Source: Stigmatella erecta (GTDB lineage: Bacteria; Myxococcota; Myxococcia; Myxococcales; Myxococcaceae). Taken from it: 64,000 nucleotides of DNA. The position numbers and the translations under genes were made by a program. Each line of letters opens with the position of its first letter. Position 1 is the first letter of the stretch. Below, in pieces: positions 7,951-19,000 of this stretch. The DNA lies in assembly GCF_900111745.1 (NCBI RefSeq), contig NZ_FOIJ01000008.1:372001-436000 (forward strand), given 5' to 3'. The notes beneath the pieces were generated by a model that saw only the letters and a program-made list of their open reading frames with translations, did no database searches and was not told the DNA's origin.

Positions 7951-8505
7951 TTACCCCGCCTTCGCCAGCTTCGAGGTGAGCGTCTCCTCACCCTTCTGCC
8001 AGTTGCAGGGGCACAGCTCGTCGGTCTGGAACGCGTCCAGGGTGCGCACCACCTCCGAGACGTTGCGGCCCACCGACAGGTCGTTCACCGACACGTGGCG
8101 GATGATGCCCTCGGGGTCGATGATGAAGGTGGCGCGCAGCGCCACGCCCTCCTGCTTGTGGAGGATGCCCAGCGCGTTGCACAGCTCGTGCTTCAGGTCC
8201 GCCAGCATGGGGAAGGGCAGGTTCTTCAGGTCCGCGTGGTGCGTGCGCCACGCGTGGTGCACGAACTCGCTGTCGGTGCTCAGGCCGAGCACCTGCGCGT
8301 CGCGGTCATTGAAGTCCTTGTTCTTCTTCCCGAACTCGGCGATCTCGGTCGGGCAGATGAAGGTGAAGTCCTTGGGCCACGCAAACAGGATGATCCACTT
8401 TCCCTTGTAGGTGTCCTGGTTGATGGTCGCGAACTCCTTGCCCTTCTCGAGGCTCACGGTGGCCTTCACGGAGAAATTGGGAAGCTTGTCGCCAACGGTC
8501 AGCAT
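7951..8505 (-). CDS. ahpC: Peroxiredoxin AhpC (alkyl hydroperoxide reductase)
   Basis: A 184-residue typical 2-Cys peroxiredoxin. The peroxidatic cysteine is Cys51 in DFTFICPTEIAEFG. The C-terminal resolving region reads LCPCNWQKGEETL with Cys165 and Cys167, the double-cysteine arrangement of mycobacterial AhpC that works with AhpD rather than AhpF. It reduces hydrogen peroxide, alkyl hydroperoxides and probably peroxynitrite in the cytoplasm. The start is ATG 8505 with CGGAG upstream. It is first in the ahpC-ahpD operon, divergent from a sigma-54 activator, and preceded by a -24/-12 promoter and a leader hairpin. Confidence 0.96.
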   Translation of the reverse strand: MLTVGDKLPNFSVKATVSLEKGKEFATINQDTYKGKWIILFAWPKDFTFICPTEIAEFGKKNKDFNDRDAQVLGLSTDSEFVHHAWRTHHADLKNLPFPMLADLKHELCNALGILHKQEGVALRATFIIDPEGIIRHVSVNDLSVGRNVSEVVRTLDAFQTDELCPCNWQKGEETLTSKLAKAG

Positions 8506-8527
8506 GGTGTGTGACTCCGGGGGGTAA

Positions 8528-8550
8528 GGGCCCGTCCCCAAGACGGGCCG
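8528..8550 (-). promoter_or_regulatory. Hairpin in the ahpC 5' leader
   Basis: GGCCCGTC and GACGGGCC form a perfect 8-bp inverted repeat around a 5-base loop. It lies between the predicted sigma-54 start point (about 8566) and the ahpC ribosome site, so it would fold in the mRNA leader. No U-run follows, so it is more likely a stability or access element, or an operator, than a terminator. Confidence 0.55.
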
Positions 8551-8576
8551 AAAGTTGATGCGTCAGGTACCACTAG

Positions 8577-8592
8577 AGCAGGGGTCGTGCCA
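8577..8592 (-). promoter_or_regulatory. Sigma-54 (-24/-12) promoter of ahpCD
   Basis: On the minus strand the sequence TGGCACGACCCCTGCT matches the sigma-54 consensus TGGCACG-N4-TTGCW with one mismatch (C for the first T of the -12 box) and exact spacing. It points toward ahpC, with a predicted start near 8566, about 60 bases before the ATG. The divergent gene encodes a sigma-54 enhancer-binding protein, which makes the match more credible. Confidence 0.8.
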
Positions 8593-8723
8593 GAAAAACG
8601 GCCTCAATCTATTCAAGAGGTTACGCGAGCAGCCTCCCAAAAAGCCCCGCCGGGAAGGTGAATAACGGCATCTCGGTGCACTTTGCCACTGCAATTTCGG
8701 TGGCCACTGACTATTCGTGTCCC

Positions 8724-10310
<1,587 letters not shown>

Positions 10311-10359
10311 CCCGGCTGGGTGAAAACAGCCCTGTGAAACATCGCTCGTGAGTCTGGAA

Positions 10360-10386
10360 CGCCCCGTGAGCCTTCACGCGGGGCGC
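10360..10386 (+). terminator. Possible terminator hairpin after the activator gene
   Basis: CGCCCCGTGA and TCACGCGGGGCG can pair with a two-base bulge over a GCCT loop, 50 bases after the activator stop. No U-run follows, so the call is weak. The rest of the 10311-10520 gap shows nothing clear. Confidence 0.35.
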
Positions 10387-10520
10387 GAAACAGAAATGGG
10401 GACTGGCTGCCTTTGGCGGGCCGGTGGCGCTAGACTCTTGCCCGCTCCTCGGACAGCGTGGCGGGCTGCGGCCGCTCGTGAACGAGGGGCATGTCACGCC
10501 ATCCCTAGAGGGCCTGCTGT

Positions 10521-13500
10521 ATGAAAAGTCTCGCAGCGACCTATGCCGTCCTGAGCGGTTTGCTCTGGGCGCCGGTGAGTTTGGCGGACACGAGTCAGTT
10601 CGCCACCAACGTGGAGAAGCGCTACACCACGCAGGACGATTTCGCCCAGGGCACTGCCTCGGGTCTCAGGCCCAGCGAGGCCACGCCCGGCCAGCTCGAG
10701 CTCCAGTTCGGCCCCCCGTACCTGTGGATTGGCAATCCCAGCACGGGCTACGTCATCAAGACCGATGCGCGCACGGGCAAGCCCGTGGCCTGGTACCACT
10801 CCGTGCTGCTCAAGAATTGGGACCAGTCGGCCCCGGCGGTGAGCCCCCTGGGCAGTGCTTGCAATTACCCCTCCGTGGCGGCGGTGAACGCGGCCGGCGA
10901 TGCCTTCGTCGTCAACCGCGGCAATTGCCCCGGAACGTATGCCTCCCTCACGAAGTACGCGGGCTCGCTCTCGGCCTGTGTGGACCGCAATGGCAACGGG
11001 GTGATTGATACATCGTTCGACGAGAACGGCGACGGCATCATCAGCCTGAACAATCCCCGCGAGTTTCCCGGCCAGAGCGACGAGTGCATTCTCTGGACGA
11101 AGAACTACGCGGGGGTGGATGACCCGGGCCGCTCGCTCGTGGTGGACGAGGAGCAGAACCTCTGGGCCGTGGGCCATGCTTCCGCGAAGCTCTACAAGAT
11201 CAGCGGCCAGACGGGCGCGGTGCTGGAGAGCATCAACCTCAAGGCGGACACGGAGGTGGCGCAGGTTCAGGGGCTGGCCATCGGGCCTGGAGGTTTTCTC
11301 TACGCCTCGGACGCGTCGTCGCAGCGGCGGGTCCGGAAGATCGATATCTCCTCGGCGAGCGGCATCCACGTGGTGGATTCGGTCATCACGCCGGTGCCCA
11401 CCTCGGGCATCAGCGTGGATGCCAGCGGCGGGGTGTGGGTGGGCGCTGAGTCCGACTCGGCCTCCGGACCGCTGCGCGTGGACTTCACGGCGCACAGCGC
11501 CAATCCGGTGGCCGGCGGCTGCACGGGCCGCTCGCGCGGAACGGCGGTGGATGCCCAGGGCCGCGTCTGGGTGGCGTGCTGGTCCAGCCGGCGGCTGATG
11601 GGGATAGGGCCGCATGGGGGTGTGCTGGGCGTGTGGGCGTTGAGTGAGCGTCCCGAAGGGGTGGCCGTGGATTCGAACGGGAAGATCTGGCTCAACTCCG
11701 GCGTCAGCTCCGTCTTGTGGAAGGTGGATCCGGCGGTGCCGCAGACCGTCCAGAGCTTCCCGGTGGGCACCGCTCCGCTGTCGGTGGGGGACGCGACGGG
11801 CTACCAGCACCACCACTTCATCCTGAGCGAGGGCCACTGGAGCGCGATTCACGACAGCGGCCGGGACTCCATCACCTGGGGCAACGTCACCTGGAACACG
11901 GAAGCGCAGGGGGCCCAGCCCACCGGCAGCCGCATCACCGTGCAGATCCGCGCGGCGAACACCCGGGAGGCACTGCCCTCCCTGGGCTTCAGGACCGTGC
12001 TGAACAATCAGCCTGACGCGGCCCTCAGCGGGCGTTTCATCGAGGTGAAGGTCTCCCTGCGGGCGGCGAACTTCAGCGGCACCCCGGTGCTCAGCGACCT
12101 GAACCTCTATTCATTCAACCATCCCCCCGTGGCCAGGTGCGAGGCCCGGAATGTGTGTGCCGGTCCGGCGTGCGTGGCCGAGGCCTCCGTGGACAACGGC
12201 TCGTATGATCCCGATGGCGAGAGCCTCTCCTATTCCCAGTCACCCGCGGGCCCCTATTCGATTGGCCAGCGCGCGGTGACGCTCACGGTCTCCGACGGGA
12301 GCGAGGCGCAGAGCTGCTCCGCCGCGGTGCGCGTGCGGGATTGCGAGCCGCCCTCGATCGTCTGCGCGGCGCCCTCGGTGTTCGAGTGCACGGGCAATGA
12401 GTCCGCCCAGGTGACGCCCGCGGGCGCCCAGGCGGCGGATCAGTGCTCCGAGGTGAGCGTGAGCGGCCCGGGTGCGGCGGCGTATCCCCTGGGCAGCACG
12501 CCCCTGACGTACCAGGCGCGGGATGCGGCGGGCAACACGGCCACCTGCCACACCACGCTCAAGGTGCAAGACACGTTGGCCCCGGCCATTGCCTGTCCCG
12601 GCCCCATCACCGCCGAATGCGTGGCGGGAGGGGCCTCGAGCGAGGGTGTGGCCGACGCGACCGCCCGCGACCAGTGCTCCGCGGTGGCGTTGATACGGCC
12701 CGAGCATGTGCGGGTGCCGGTGGGCAGCGCGGTGTCCTTGACGTTCTCGGCGCAGGACACCTCCGGGAACAGGGCCGCGTGCTCCACCCCCTTCAAGGTG
12801 GAGGACACCCAGGCGCCCACCCTCGCGCTCAAGGGGCAGGCCCTGGAGCGCGTGGAGTGTGGTGCCTCCTTCGGTGATGCGGGGGCCACGGCGAGCGATG
12901 TCTGCGCGGGAGATCTGAGCGCCCAGGTGGTGGCCACCGGCACCGTCAACCCCGCCCAGCTGGGAAGCTACTCCGTGCGCTACGGCGTGACGGATCCGGC
13001 GGGGAACCCAGCCGCGGCCGTCTCCCGCACGGTGGTGGTGGAAGACACCGTGGCCCCCGTGCTCGCGCTGTCGGGCCCAGCCCAGCAGGCCCTGGAGTGT
13101 GGCGATGCCCATGTGGATCCGGGCGCCACCGCCAGCGATGTGTGCGCGGGTGACCTGACCCAGAAGGTGGAGCGTGGTGGCTTGCTCGATCCCATGGCGC
13201 CCGGCAGCTACGTGCTGACGTACACCGTCGAGGACCCGTCCCAGAACGCGGCGGCCCCGGTGGCCCGGACGGTCTCCGTGGCCGATACCCAGGCGCCCCT
13301 TCTGCGCCTCGCGGGCGCGAGCAACGTGCCCCTGGAATGCGGCTCCGCGTACGTGGACCCGGGCGCCCAGGCGAATGATCTCTGCGCGGGAGATCTCACC
13401 AGCGCCATCCAGGTGCTGGGCTCCGTCGATGCCTTCACGCTGGGCGCCCAGACCCTGACCTACCGTGTGACGGACCCCTCGGGCCATGAGGCCTCGCCGG

Positions 13501-15647
13501 TGAACCGCGTCATCACCGTGTCCGACACGCAGCCTCCCGTGGTGGCGCTCCACGGCGCGGCCCAGGCCTCGCTGGAGTGTGGGGCGGCCTTTGGGGATCC
13601 CGGTGCCAGTGCGCACGATGCCTGCGCCGGCGACCTGAGTGGGCAGATCTCGAAGACGGGCCAGGTGGACACGGGGACGCCGGGGGCCTATGCGCTCCAG
13701 TACGGCGCCGTGGACGCCGCGGGCAACAGCGCCGTGGCGACGCGGACGGTGACGGTGACGGACTCGGCGCCCCCGGTCCTTCAGTTGGTGGGGCCCACCT
13801 CCATGGCACAGGAGTGCGCCACGCCGTTCACCGATCCCTCGGCCACGGCGTTCGATGCCTGCCTGGGGGACGTGAGCCAGCGCATCACTGTCTCCGGCGC
13901 GGTGAACACGGCTCAGCCGGGCGCCTATGTGCTGACCTACAACGCGGTGGACACCGTGGGGAACGCCGCAGTGCCCGTGCAGCGCACCGTGCAGGTGACG
14001 GACTCCGAGAAGCCCTCGCTCGTCCTCAAGGGTGCCAATCCCGTGGCCCTCGAGTGCAACCGGGACACGTACGCCGAGCCGGGCGCGACGGCGGTGGACC
14101 GGTGCGCGGGGGACCTGTCGGCGTCCATCTCCATCCAGGGGGATACCGTCAACCCCAGCATCCCCAGGGATTACGCCGTCACGTACCGGGCCGTGGATGG
14201 GGCGGGCAATGCCGCCACGGCGGTGCGCAACGTCCGCGTCCAGGACACGCTGGCCCCGTCCATCGTCCTCAAGGGGGCGCTCGCCCCGGTGCTGGAGTGC
14301 AAGGCGAGCACCTTCACCGACGAGGGCGCCACGGCGCAGGACTTGTGCTCCGGCAACCTCTCGGGCGCCATCACCGTCACGGGCAGCGTGAACACGGCCC
14401 TGCCGGGCGCCTACCCGGTGAGGTACCGCGTGCAGGATGGCCAGGGCCTGTGGGCGGAGAAGACGCGGGACGTGAGGGTGGCGGACACGCGCCGTCCGGT
14501 CATCACCTTGCTGGGCAGCGGCTCGCCCGTGGTGGAGTGCACGCGCGGCACCTTCGTGGACCCGGGCGCGACGGCCACGGACCTGTGCGCGGGCGACCTG
14601 TCCGGGAAGATCACCGTCACGGGCGCCTCGAAGATCACCGGGCCGGGCACCTATCCCATCACCTACAACGTGAAGGATCCGTCCGGGAACGCCGCGCTGA
14701 CCGTCACGCGCAACGTCAAGGTCCAGGACACGATGCCCCCGTCGCTCACGGTCAACGGCGCGGCCACGATGACCCTGGAGTGCAAGCAGGACACGTACAC
14801 CGAGCTGGGCGCCACGGCCCAGGACGCATGCGACGGACCGCTGACCTTCGCCACCTATGGCACCGTCAACACCCAGTCGGTGGCGGTCTACTCCGTGCAG
14901 TACCAGACCCACGATTCCAGCCACCGGTACGTCAGCGCCACGCGGACGGTGGAGGTGGTGGACCGGCTGCCGCCCACGCTGACCCTCAAGGGCCCCGCTG
15001 CCCTGCATCACGAGTGCGCGAGCGGCTCCTATGTCGATCCGGGCGCCACCGCGTCCGACGTCTGCTACGGGGAGCTGTCATCCTCGGTGGTCATCGACCA
15101 CAACGTGAATGCCTGGGTGCCCGCCACCTATCAGGTGACGCTCAACGTGCAGGACGGCACGGGCCTCAAGGCGCCCACGCTCACCCGGACGGTGACCGTG
15201 GCGGACACCCAGGCCCCGGTGCTGGAGTACCGCCAGGTGGTGCTGTCTCCGGCGAACCATGGGATGCACACGCTCTCGCTGGACAACTGCGCGACCGCCA
15301 ATGACCGGTGCGACGGCTGGGCGGACATCAACACCGGGAGCATCGTCTCCATCTATAGCGACGAGCCGGAGGAGGCTCCGGGCGATGGGGATGGCGCCAC
15401 CCTGCAGGACATCGTCATCACCGGGAAGAACACCTTCAGCGTGCGGGCCGAGAGCCAGAGTGGGGGCAATGGGCGCGTCTATGGGGTGAACTTCACGCTC
15501 AAGGACAGGACCGGCAACACCCGCGAGGGCCTGTGCAAGATTCAGGTTCCCGCCGAGGGAAGCACGGCGGTCGATAACGGACCTGGCAGCGGCTACACCG
15601 TGCAGGCCTCCACCACCGCGTCGCTGGCGAGCCGCGTCACACCCTGA
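10521..15647 (+). CDS. Giant secreted protein: beta-propeller-like N-terminus, HYR and ten DUF5011-type Ig repeats
   Basis: A 1708-residue protein with a signal peptide (about residues 1-22, ending SLA). Residues 30-530 look like a repeated beta-structure of NHL/propeller type (many LWAVGHAS, VWVGAES, IWLNSG strands) and include an Asp/Asn-rich Ca-loop region DRNGNGVIDTSFDENGDG. Next come a DNGSYDPDGE segment and two HYR-like modules (about 530-765). Ten repeats of about 80 residues follow, each with ECx..DPGATAxDxCxGDL and ending DTxAP, which match the DUF5011/Ig-like family. The last 130 residues form a different domain shared with the next giant gene. No MYXO-CTERM tag or membrane anchor is seen, so attachment to the cell is unexplained. 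It is probably a surface or matrix adhesin; function is inferred only from architecture. Confidence 0.85.
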   Translation: MKSLAATYAVLSGLLWAPVSLADTSQFATNVEKRYTTQDDFAQGTASGLRPSEATPGQLELQFGPPYLWIGNPSTGYVIKTDARTGKPVAWYHSVLLKNWDQSAPAVSPLGSACNYPSVAAVNAAGDAFVVNRGNCPGTYASLTKYAGSLSACVDRNGNGVIDTSFDENGDGIISLNNPREFPGQSDECILWTKNYAGVDDPGRSLVVDEEQNLWAVGHASAKLYKISGQTGAVLESINLKADTEVAQVQGLAIGPGGFLYASDASSQRRVRKIDISSASGIHVVDSVITPVPTSGISVDASGGVWVGAESDSASGPLRVDFTAHSANPVAGGCTGRSRGTAVDAQGRVWVACWSSRRLMGIGPHGGVLGVWALSERPEGVAVDSNGKIWLNSGVSSVLWKVDPAVPQTVQSFPVGTAPLSVGDATGYQHHHFILSEGHWSAIHDSGRDSITWGNVTWNTEAQGAQPTGSRITVQIRAANTREALPSLGFRTVLNNQPDAALSGRFIEVKVSLRAANFSGTPVLSDLNLYSFNHPPVARCEARNVCAGPACVAEASVDNGSYDPDGESLSYSQSPAGPYSIGQRAVTLTVSDGSEAQSCSAAVRVRDCEPPSIVCAAPSVFECTGNESAQVTPAGAQAADQCSEVSVSGPGAAAYPLGSTPLTYQARDAAGNTATCHTTLKVQDTLAPAIACPGPITAECVAGGASSEGVADATARDQCSAVALIRPEHVRVPVGSAVSLTFSAQDTSGNRAACSTPFKVEDTQAPTLALKGQALERVECGASFGDAGATASDVCAGDLSAQVVATGTVNPAQLGSYSVRYGVTDPAGNPAAAVSRTVVVEDTVAPVLALSGPAQQALECGDAHVDPGATASDVCAGDLTQKVERGGLLDPMAPGSYVLTYTVEDPSQNAAAPVARTVSVADTQAPLLRLAGASNVPLECGSAYVDPGAQANDLCAGDLTSAIQVLGSVDAFTLGAQTLTYRVTDPSGHEASPVNRVITVSDTQPPVVALHGAAQASLECGAAFGDPGASAHDACAGDLSGQISKTGQVDTGTPGAYALQYGAVDAAGNSAVATRTVTVTDSAPPVLQLVGPTSMAQECATPFTDPSATAFDACLGDVSQRITVSGAVNTAQPGAYVLTYNAVDTVGNAAVPVQRTVQVTDSEKPSLVLKGANPVALECNRDTYAEPGATAVDRCAGDLSASISIQGDTVNPSIPRDYAVTYRAVDGAGNAATAVRNVRVQDTLAPSIVLKGALAPVLECKASTFTDEGATAQDLCSGNLSGAITVTGSVNTALPGAYPVRYRVQDGQGLWAEKTRDVRVADTRRPVITLLGSGSPVVECTRGTFVDPGATATDLCAGDLSGKITVTGASKITGPGTYPITYNVKDPSGNAALTVTRNVKVQDTMPPSLTVNGAATMTLECKQDTYTELGATAQDACDGPLTFATYGTVNTQSVAVYSVQYQTHDSSHRYVSATRTVEVVDRLPPTLTLKGPAALHHECASGSYVDPGATASDVCYGELSSSVVIDHNVNAWVPATYQVTLNVQDGTGLKAPTLTRTVTVADTQAPVLEYRQVVLSPANHGMHTLSLDNCATANDRCDGWADINTGSIVSIYSDEPEEAPGDGDGATLQDIVITGKNTFSVRAESQSGGNGRVYGVNFTLKDRTGNTREGLCKIQVPAEGSTAVDNGPGSGYTVQASTTASLASRVTP
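12808..15210 (+). repeat. Ten tandem ~240-bp coding repeats (Ig-like)
   Basis: The conserved GAGTG(T/C) codon pair for Glu-Cys recurs near 12857, 13097, 13337, 13574, 13813, 14052, 14297, 14536, 14777 and 15014, a period of about 240 bp (80 codons). Each unit has two cysteines about 15 residues apart, so each domain probably carries one disulfide. Confidence 0.85.
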
Positions 15648-15670
15648 GCCCCTCTGACGCACGGAGATAA

Positions 15671-15708
15671 GACACGGCCGGTGTTCTGCTCGGAACACCG
15701 GCCGTGTC
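15671..15708 (+). terminator. Hairpin terminator after the first giant gene
   Basis: A perfect 16-bp stem (arm GACACGGCCGGTGTTC) with a six-base loop, 23 bases after the stop. The 3' side is TGCATTC rather than a true U-run, so termination may be less efficient. Its core ACGGCCGGTG is shared with the terminator of the second giant gene. Confidence 0.75.
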
Positions 15709-16068
15709 TGCATTCAGACCGTGAAAGCAGGCGAACAGAGGAATCGTTGAAAGTCCTGACGGCCTTGGAGGCACGGCAAGGCTCCGCTTTCGGACAAGCC
15801 CCTCATCCGCAGGTGAAACACACTTCTGCTCCAAAGTGCGCAGAGGTGCGGAAGTGTGAACGCATAACCGGAAATTCGATTTAAGCGAGAAATATTCCGC
15901 TTGCCTGCCTCCAGCAAAGGAGGAAAATTGCCGACCTATTGAAGAGCTATCGCTCGATATGGGAATACTTGCAAATCCGCCTCGGCACATTGCGCCCACA
16001 TGCTCGTCTGCGGGTGAATTCATTCTTCTTTTGAAGCCGTCGTACTTCCGTCCTGGGGGACGTTCCGC
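15709..16068 (+). promoter_or_regulatory. Long A/T-richer upstream region of the 2844-residue giant gene
   Basis: This 360-base gap is less GC-rich than its surroundings. It holds an inverted repeat at 15820-15857 (ACACTTCTGC and GCGGAAGTGT, 18-base loop, one G-T pair). An imperfect palindrome AAGCGAGAAATATTCCGCTT lies at 15883-15902. A strong Shine-Dalgarno AAAGGAGG at 15916-15923 is followed by a TTG and only a four-codon frame (15928-15942). No consensus promoter could be assigned with confidence, but the gap is large enough for complex control of the giant gene. Confidence 0.45.
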
Positions 16069-19000
16069 ATGAAACCAATAGGCGTATGGGGAACTTCGCT
16101 GGTGCTGGCCGCGCTGGCGTCCAGTTCCTGCGAAAAGGAGCAGAGTGCGCCGCTGAAGCAGCCGACCCCGGCGGCAGCGCGCACCGCTCATCAAGAGGTC
16201 AACTCCAGCAAGAAGGTGCTGATTCTCGGCACCACCGTCAGTGGCGGCGCGTCCAGCCGTGAGGCACAGGCTGCGGCGGCCATCGGCTATCCGGCGACGA
16301 TCGTCACCCCCGCGCAGTGGAGCGCGATGACGCCGGAGCAGTTCCAGGAGTACGCCGGCATCATCATCGGCGACGCGGCGTGCCAGGGGGGCGAGAGCGC
16401 CTTCCAGGCCGCGGTCGACAACCGCAACATCTGGGGCGCCGCGGTCGACGGCAACGTTGTCATCAGCGGCTCGGACGTGACGAACAACGGCACGCCGACG
16501 TTCCTCAAGAACGCCGTCTCGGCCATCGTCGCCAAGCAGTCCCGGACCGGTATGTACATCTCGCTGGGCTGCGCCTATCAGGACGCGGCCCCGGGAACGC
16601 CAGTGCCCCTGCTGGAGCCGTTCGGCGCGTTCACCGTGGCGGGTACGGGTTGCTACGCCAATGGTGGACACATCTTCCGGATGTACCCGGAGATGCTGTC
16701 GGACGGCCTCTACGGCAATGATGGCGAGCTGAGCGGGACCGGAGGCTGTGTCACGCGCGTGGTCTTCAGCAGCTACCCGGACAAGACGTTCGCTCCGGTA
16801 GCCATCGCCGTGGACGAGAGTGGTTCCTTGCCCAGCTCGCGTGACTACTGGGACTACCTCATCGAGGATGAGAGTACCTTCCAGACCTTCGTCGGCACGC
16901 CCTACATCCTGACGCAGGGCGCCATGGCGTACACCTCGGGCTGTGGTCAGGGCGGCGAGCCCATGGCTATGTGCGATCAGAGTCCCGAGGGCAACGGCGT
17001 TCCGGCTTATCCGGGCACTTCTGCCGATATGACCTGCTCGTACTCCTGCCAGCAGCAGTGGTGCGGTGACGGCCATGTCGACGTGGAGCAGGGCGAGGAG
17101 TGCGACGAGGGCTATTACAATGGCCGCACCCGTGACACCACCGGGACCATCGGCAGCTGCACCGGCTCCTGCAAGATTCCCAATTTTGAGACCGAGTCGC
17201 CGCCCGACGCCCTCTGCCGGAACCTGGAGCTGGTCGCGGACCTGACGTGCGGCGCGAATGGCTCCATCGACAACGGCTCGTATGATCCGGACGAGGACTT
17301 GGTGGGCTGCGAGGAGAGCCCCACCGGTCCGTATGGACCCGGTACCACCACCGTCACGCTGACGTGCACGGACTCCAAGGGCAACACTGACTCGTGCACT
17401 GGCACCGTCACGGTGCTCGACCAGAACAAGCCCACGCTGTCCCTGGTGGGGAACAACGAGCAGCTGGAGTGCGCTCCGGGCACCTATACCGATCCGGGCG
17501 CCACGGCGGCGGATGTCTGCGAGGGGGACCTGACCGGCGAGATTGCCGTGAGCGGCACGGTGAACCCGGGCGCGGTGGGCCAGTACGAGCTGACCTACAA
17601 CGTGGAAGACTCCGCGGGCAACGCGGCCACCCCGGTCAAGCGCACCGTGGCGGTGTCCGACACGAAGGCGCCGACGCTGGCGCTCAAGGGGCTCGCCAAC
17701 GACACGGCCGAGTGCGCCTCGCCGTACACCGATCAGGGCGCCACGGCCAGTGACGTGTGCGCGGGCAACTTGGATTCGGCCATCGTCACGACCGGCTCGG
17801 TCAATACCGCCGCGCTGGGCACCTACCCGGTCAAGTACAACGTGCAGGACCCCGAGGGGAACAAGGCCCCGGAGCTCAGCCGCATCGTGCAGGTGAAGGA
17901 CACGCTCAAGCCGGTGGTCACGGTGAACGGTCCGCTCACCCAGCAGTTCGAGTGCGGCAGCGGCGAGTTCAATGACGAGGGCGCCACGGCCAACGATGCG
18001 TGTGCCGGTCTGCTGTCGACCGATCAGAACGCCGTCGTGAACCCGAACCAGCCGGGCGCGGTGACCATCACCTACAGCGCCACGGACCCGTCGGGCAACA
18101 AGGGCACCTCGGCCACGAGCCGGACCGTCACGGTGGAGGACACCCTGCCGCCGACGCTGACGCTGGCGCCGGGGCCCCAGGGCCTGGAGTGCGGCGATGC
18201 GTACACGGACCCGGGCGCCACGGCCAACGACCAGTGCGCGGGCAACCTGAACGCGGCCATCCAGAAGACGGGCAGCATCAACAACAAGCAGCTCGGCGCG
18301 CAGAAGCTCACCTACAAGGTGGCGGATGCGAGCGGCCACAGCGTCACGGCCGACCGCACGGTCACGGTCAGCGACTCGCTCAAGCCGGTCGTCACCGTCA
18401 CGGGCGAGCTGAACACGAAGATCGAGTGCGGCAGCGGACCGTTCAACGATCCGGGGGCCACGGCCAATGATGCCTGCGAGGGCGTGCTGGCCGCGGTGCC
18501 GAGCGAGACGGTGGATCCGGGCGTGCCGGGAGCGGTGACGGTCAGCTACAAGGCCACCGACTCCTCGGGCAACGTGGGCGTGTCGGCCACGGGCCGCACC
18601 GTCACGGTGGAGGACACCCTGGCGCCGGCGCTGGCCCTGAAGCCGGGTGCGTCGACCCTGGAGTGCGGCAATCCGTACGCGGATCCGGGCGCCACGGCCA
18701 ACGACCAGTGCTACGGCGACCTGACGGGCGCCATCCAGAAGACCGGCTCCATCAACAACAAGCAGCTGGGCGATCAGTCCCTCACGTACACCGTGCAGGA
18801 TCCGGGCGGCCGCACCGCGGGCCCCGTCACCCGTACGGTGAAGGTGAATGACACCCTGGCCCCGGCCATCACGGTCCAGGGCCCTGCCAACCAGACGTTC
18901 GAGTGCGGCTCCACCTACGTGGATCCGGGCGCCACGGCCAACGACGCGTGCGAGGATGACCTGACGGGCGAGATTGTCTCCACGCGCACGCCGGTGCCGG

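Noticed and set aside
10425-10442. Sigma-54-like sequence before the first giant gene (TGGCGCTAGACTCTTGCC)
   Set aside because: The distance between the two boxes is two bases too long.
12240-15011. 923-codon minus-strand frame inside the first giant gene
   Set aside because: Shadow of the Ig-repeat region with biased composition; the plus strand gives a signal peptide and recognisable domains.
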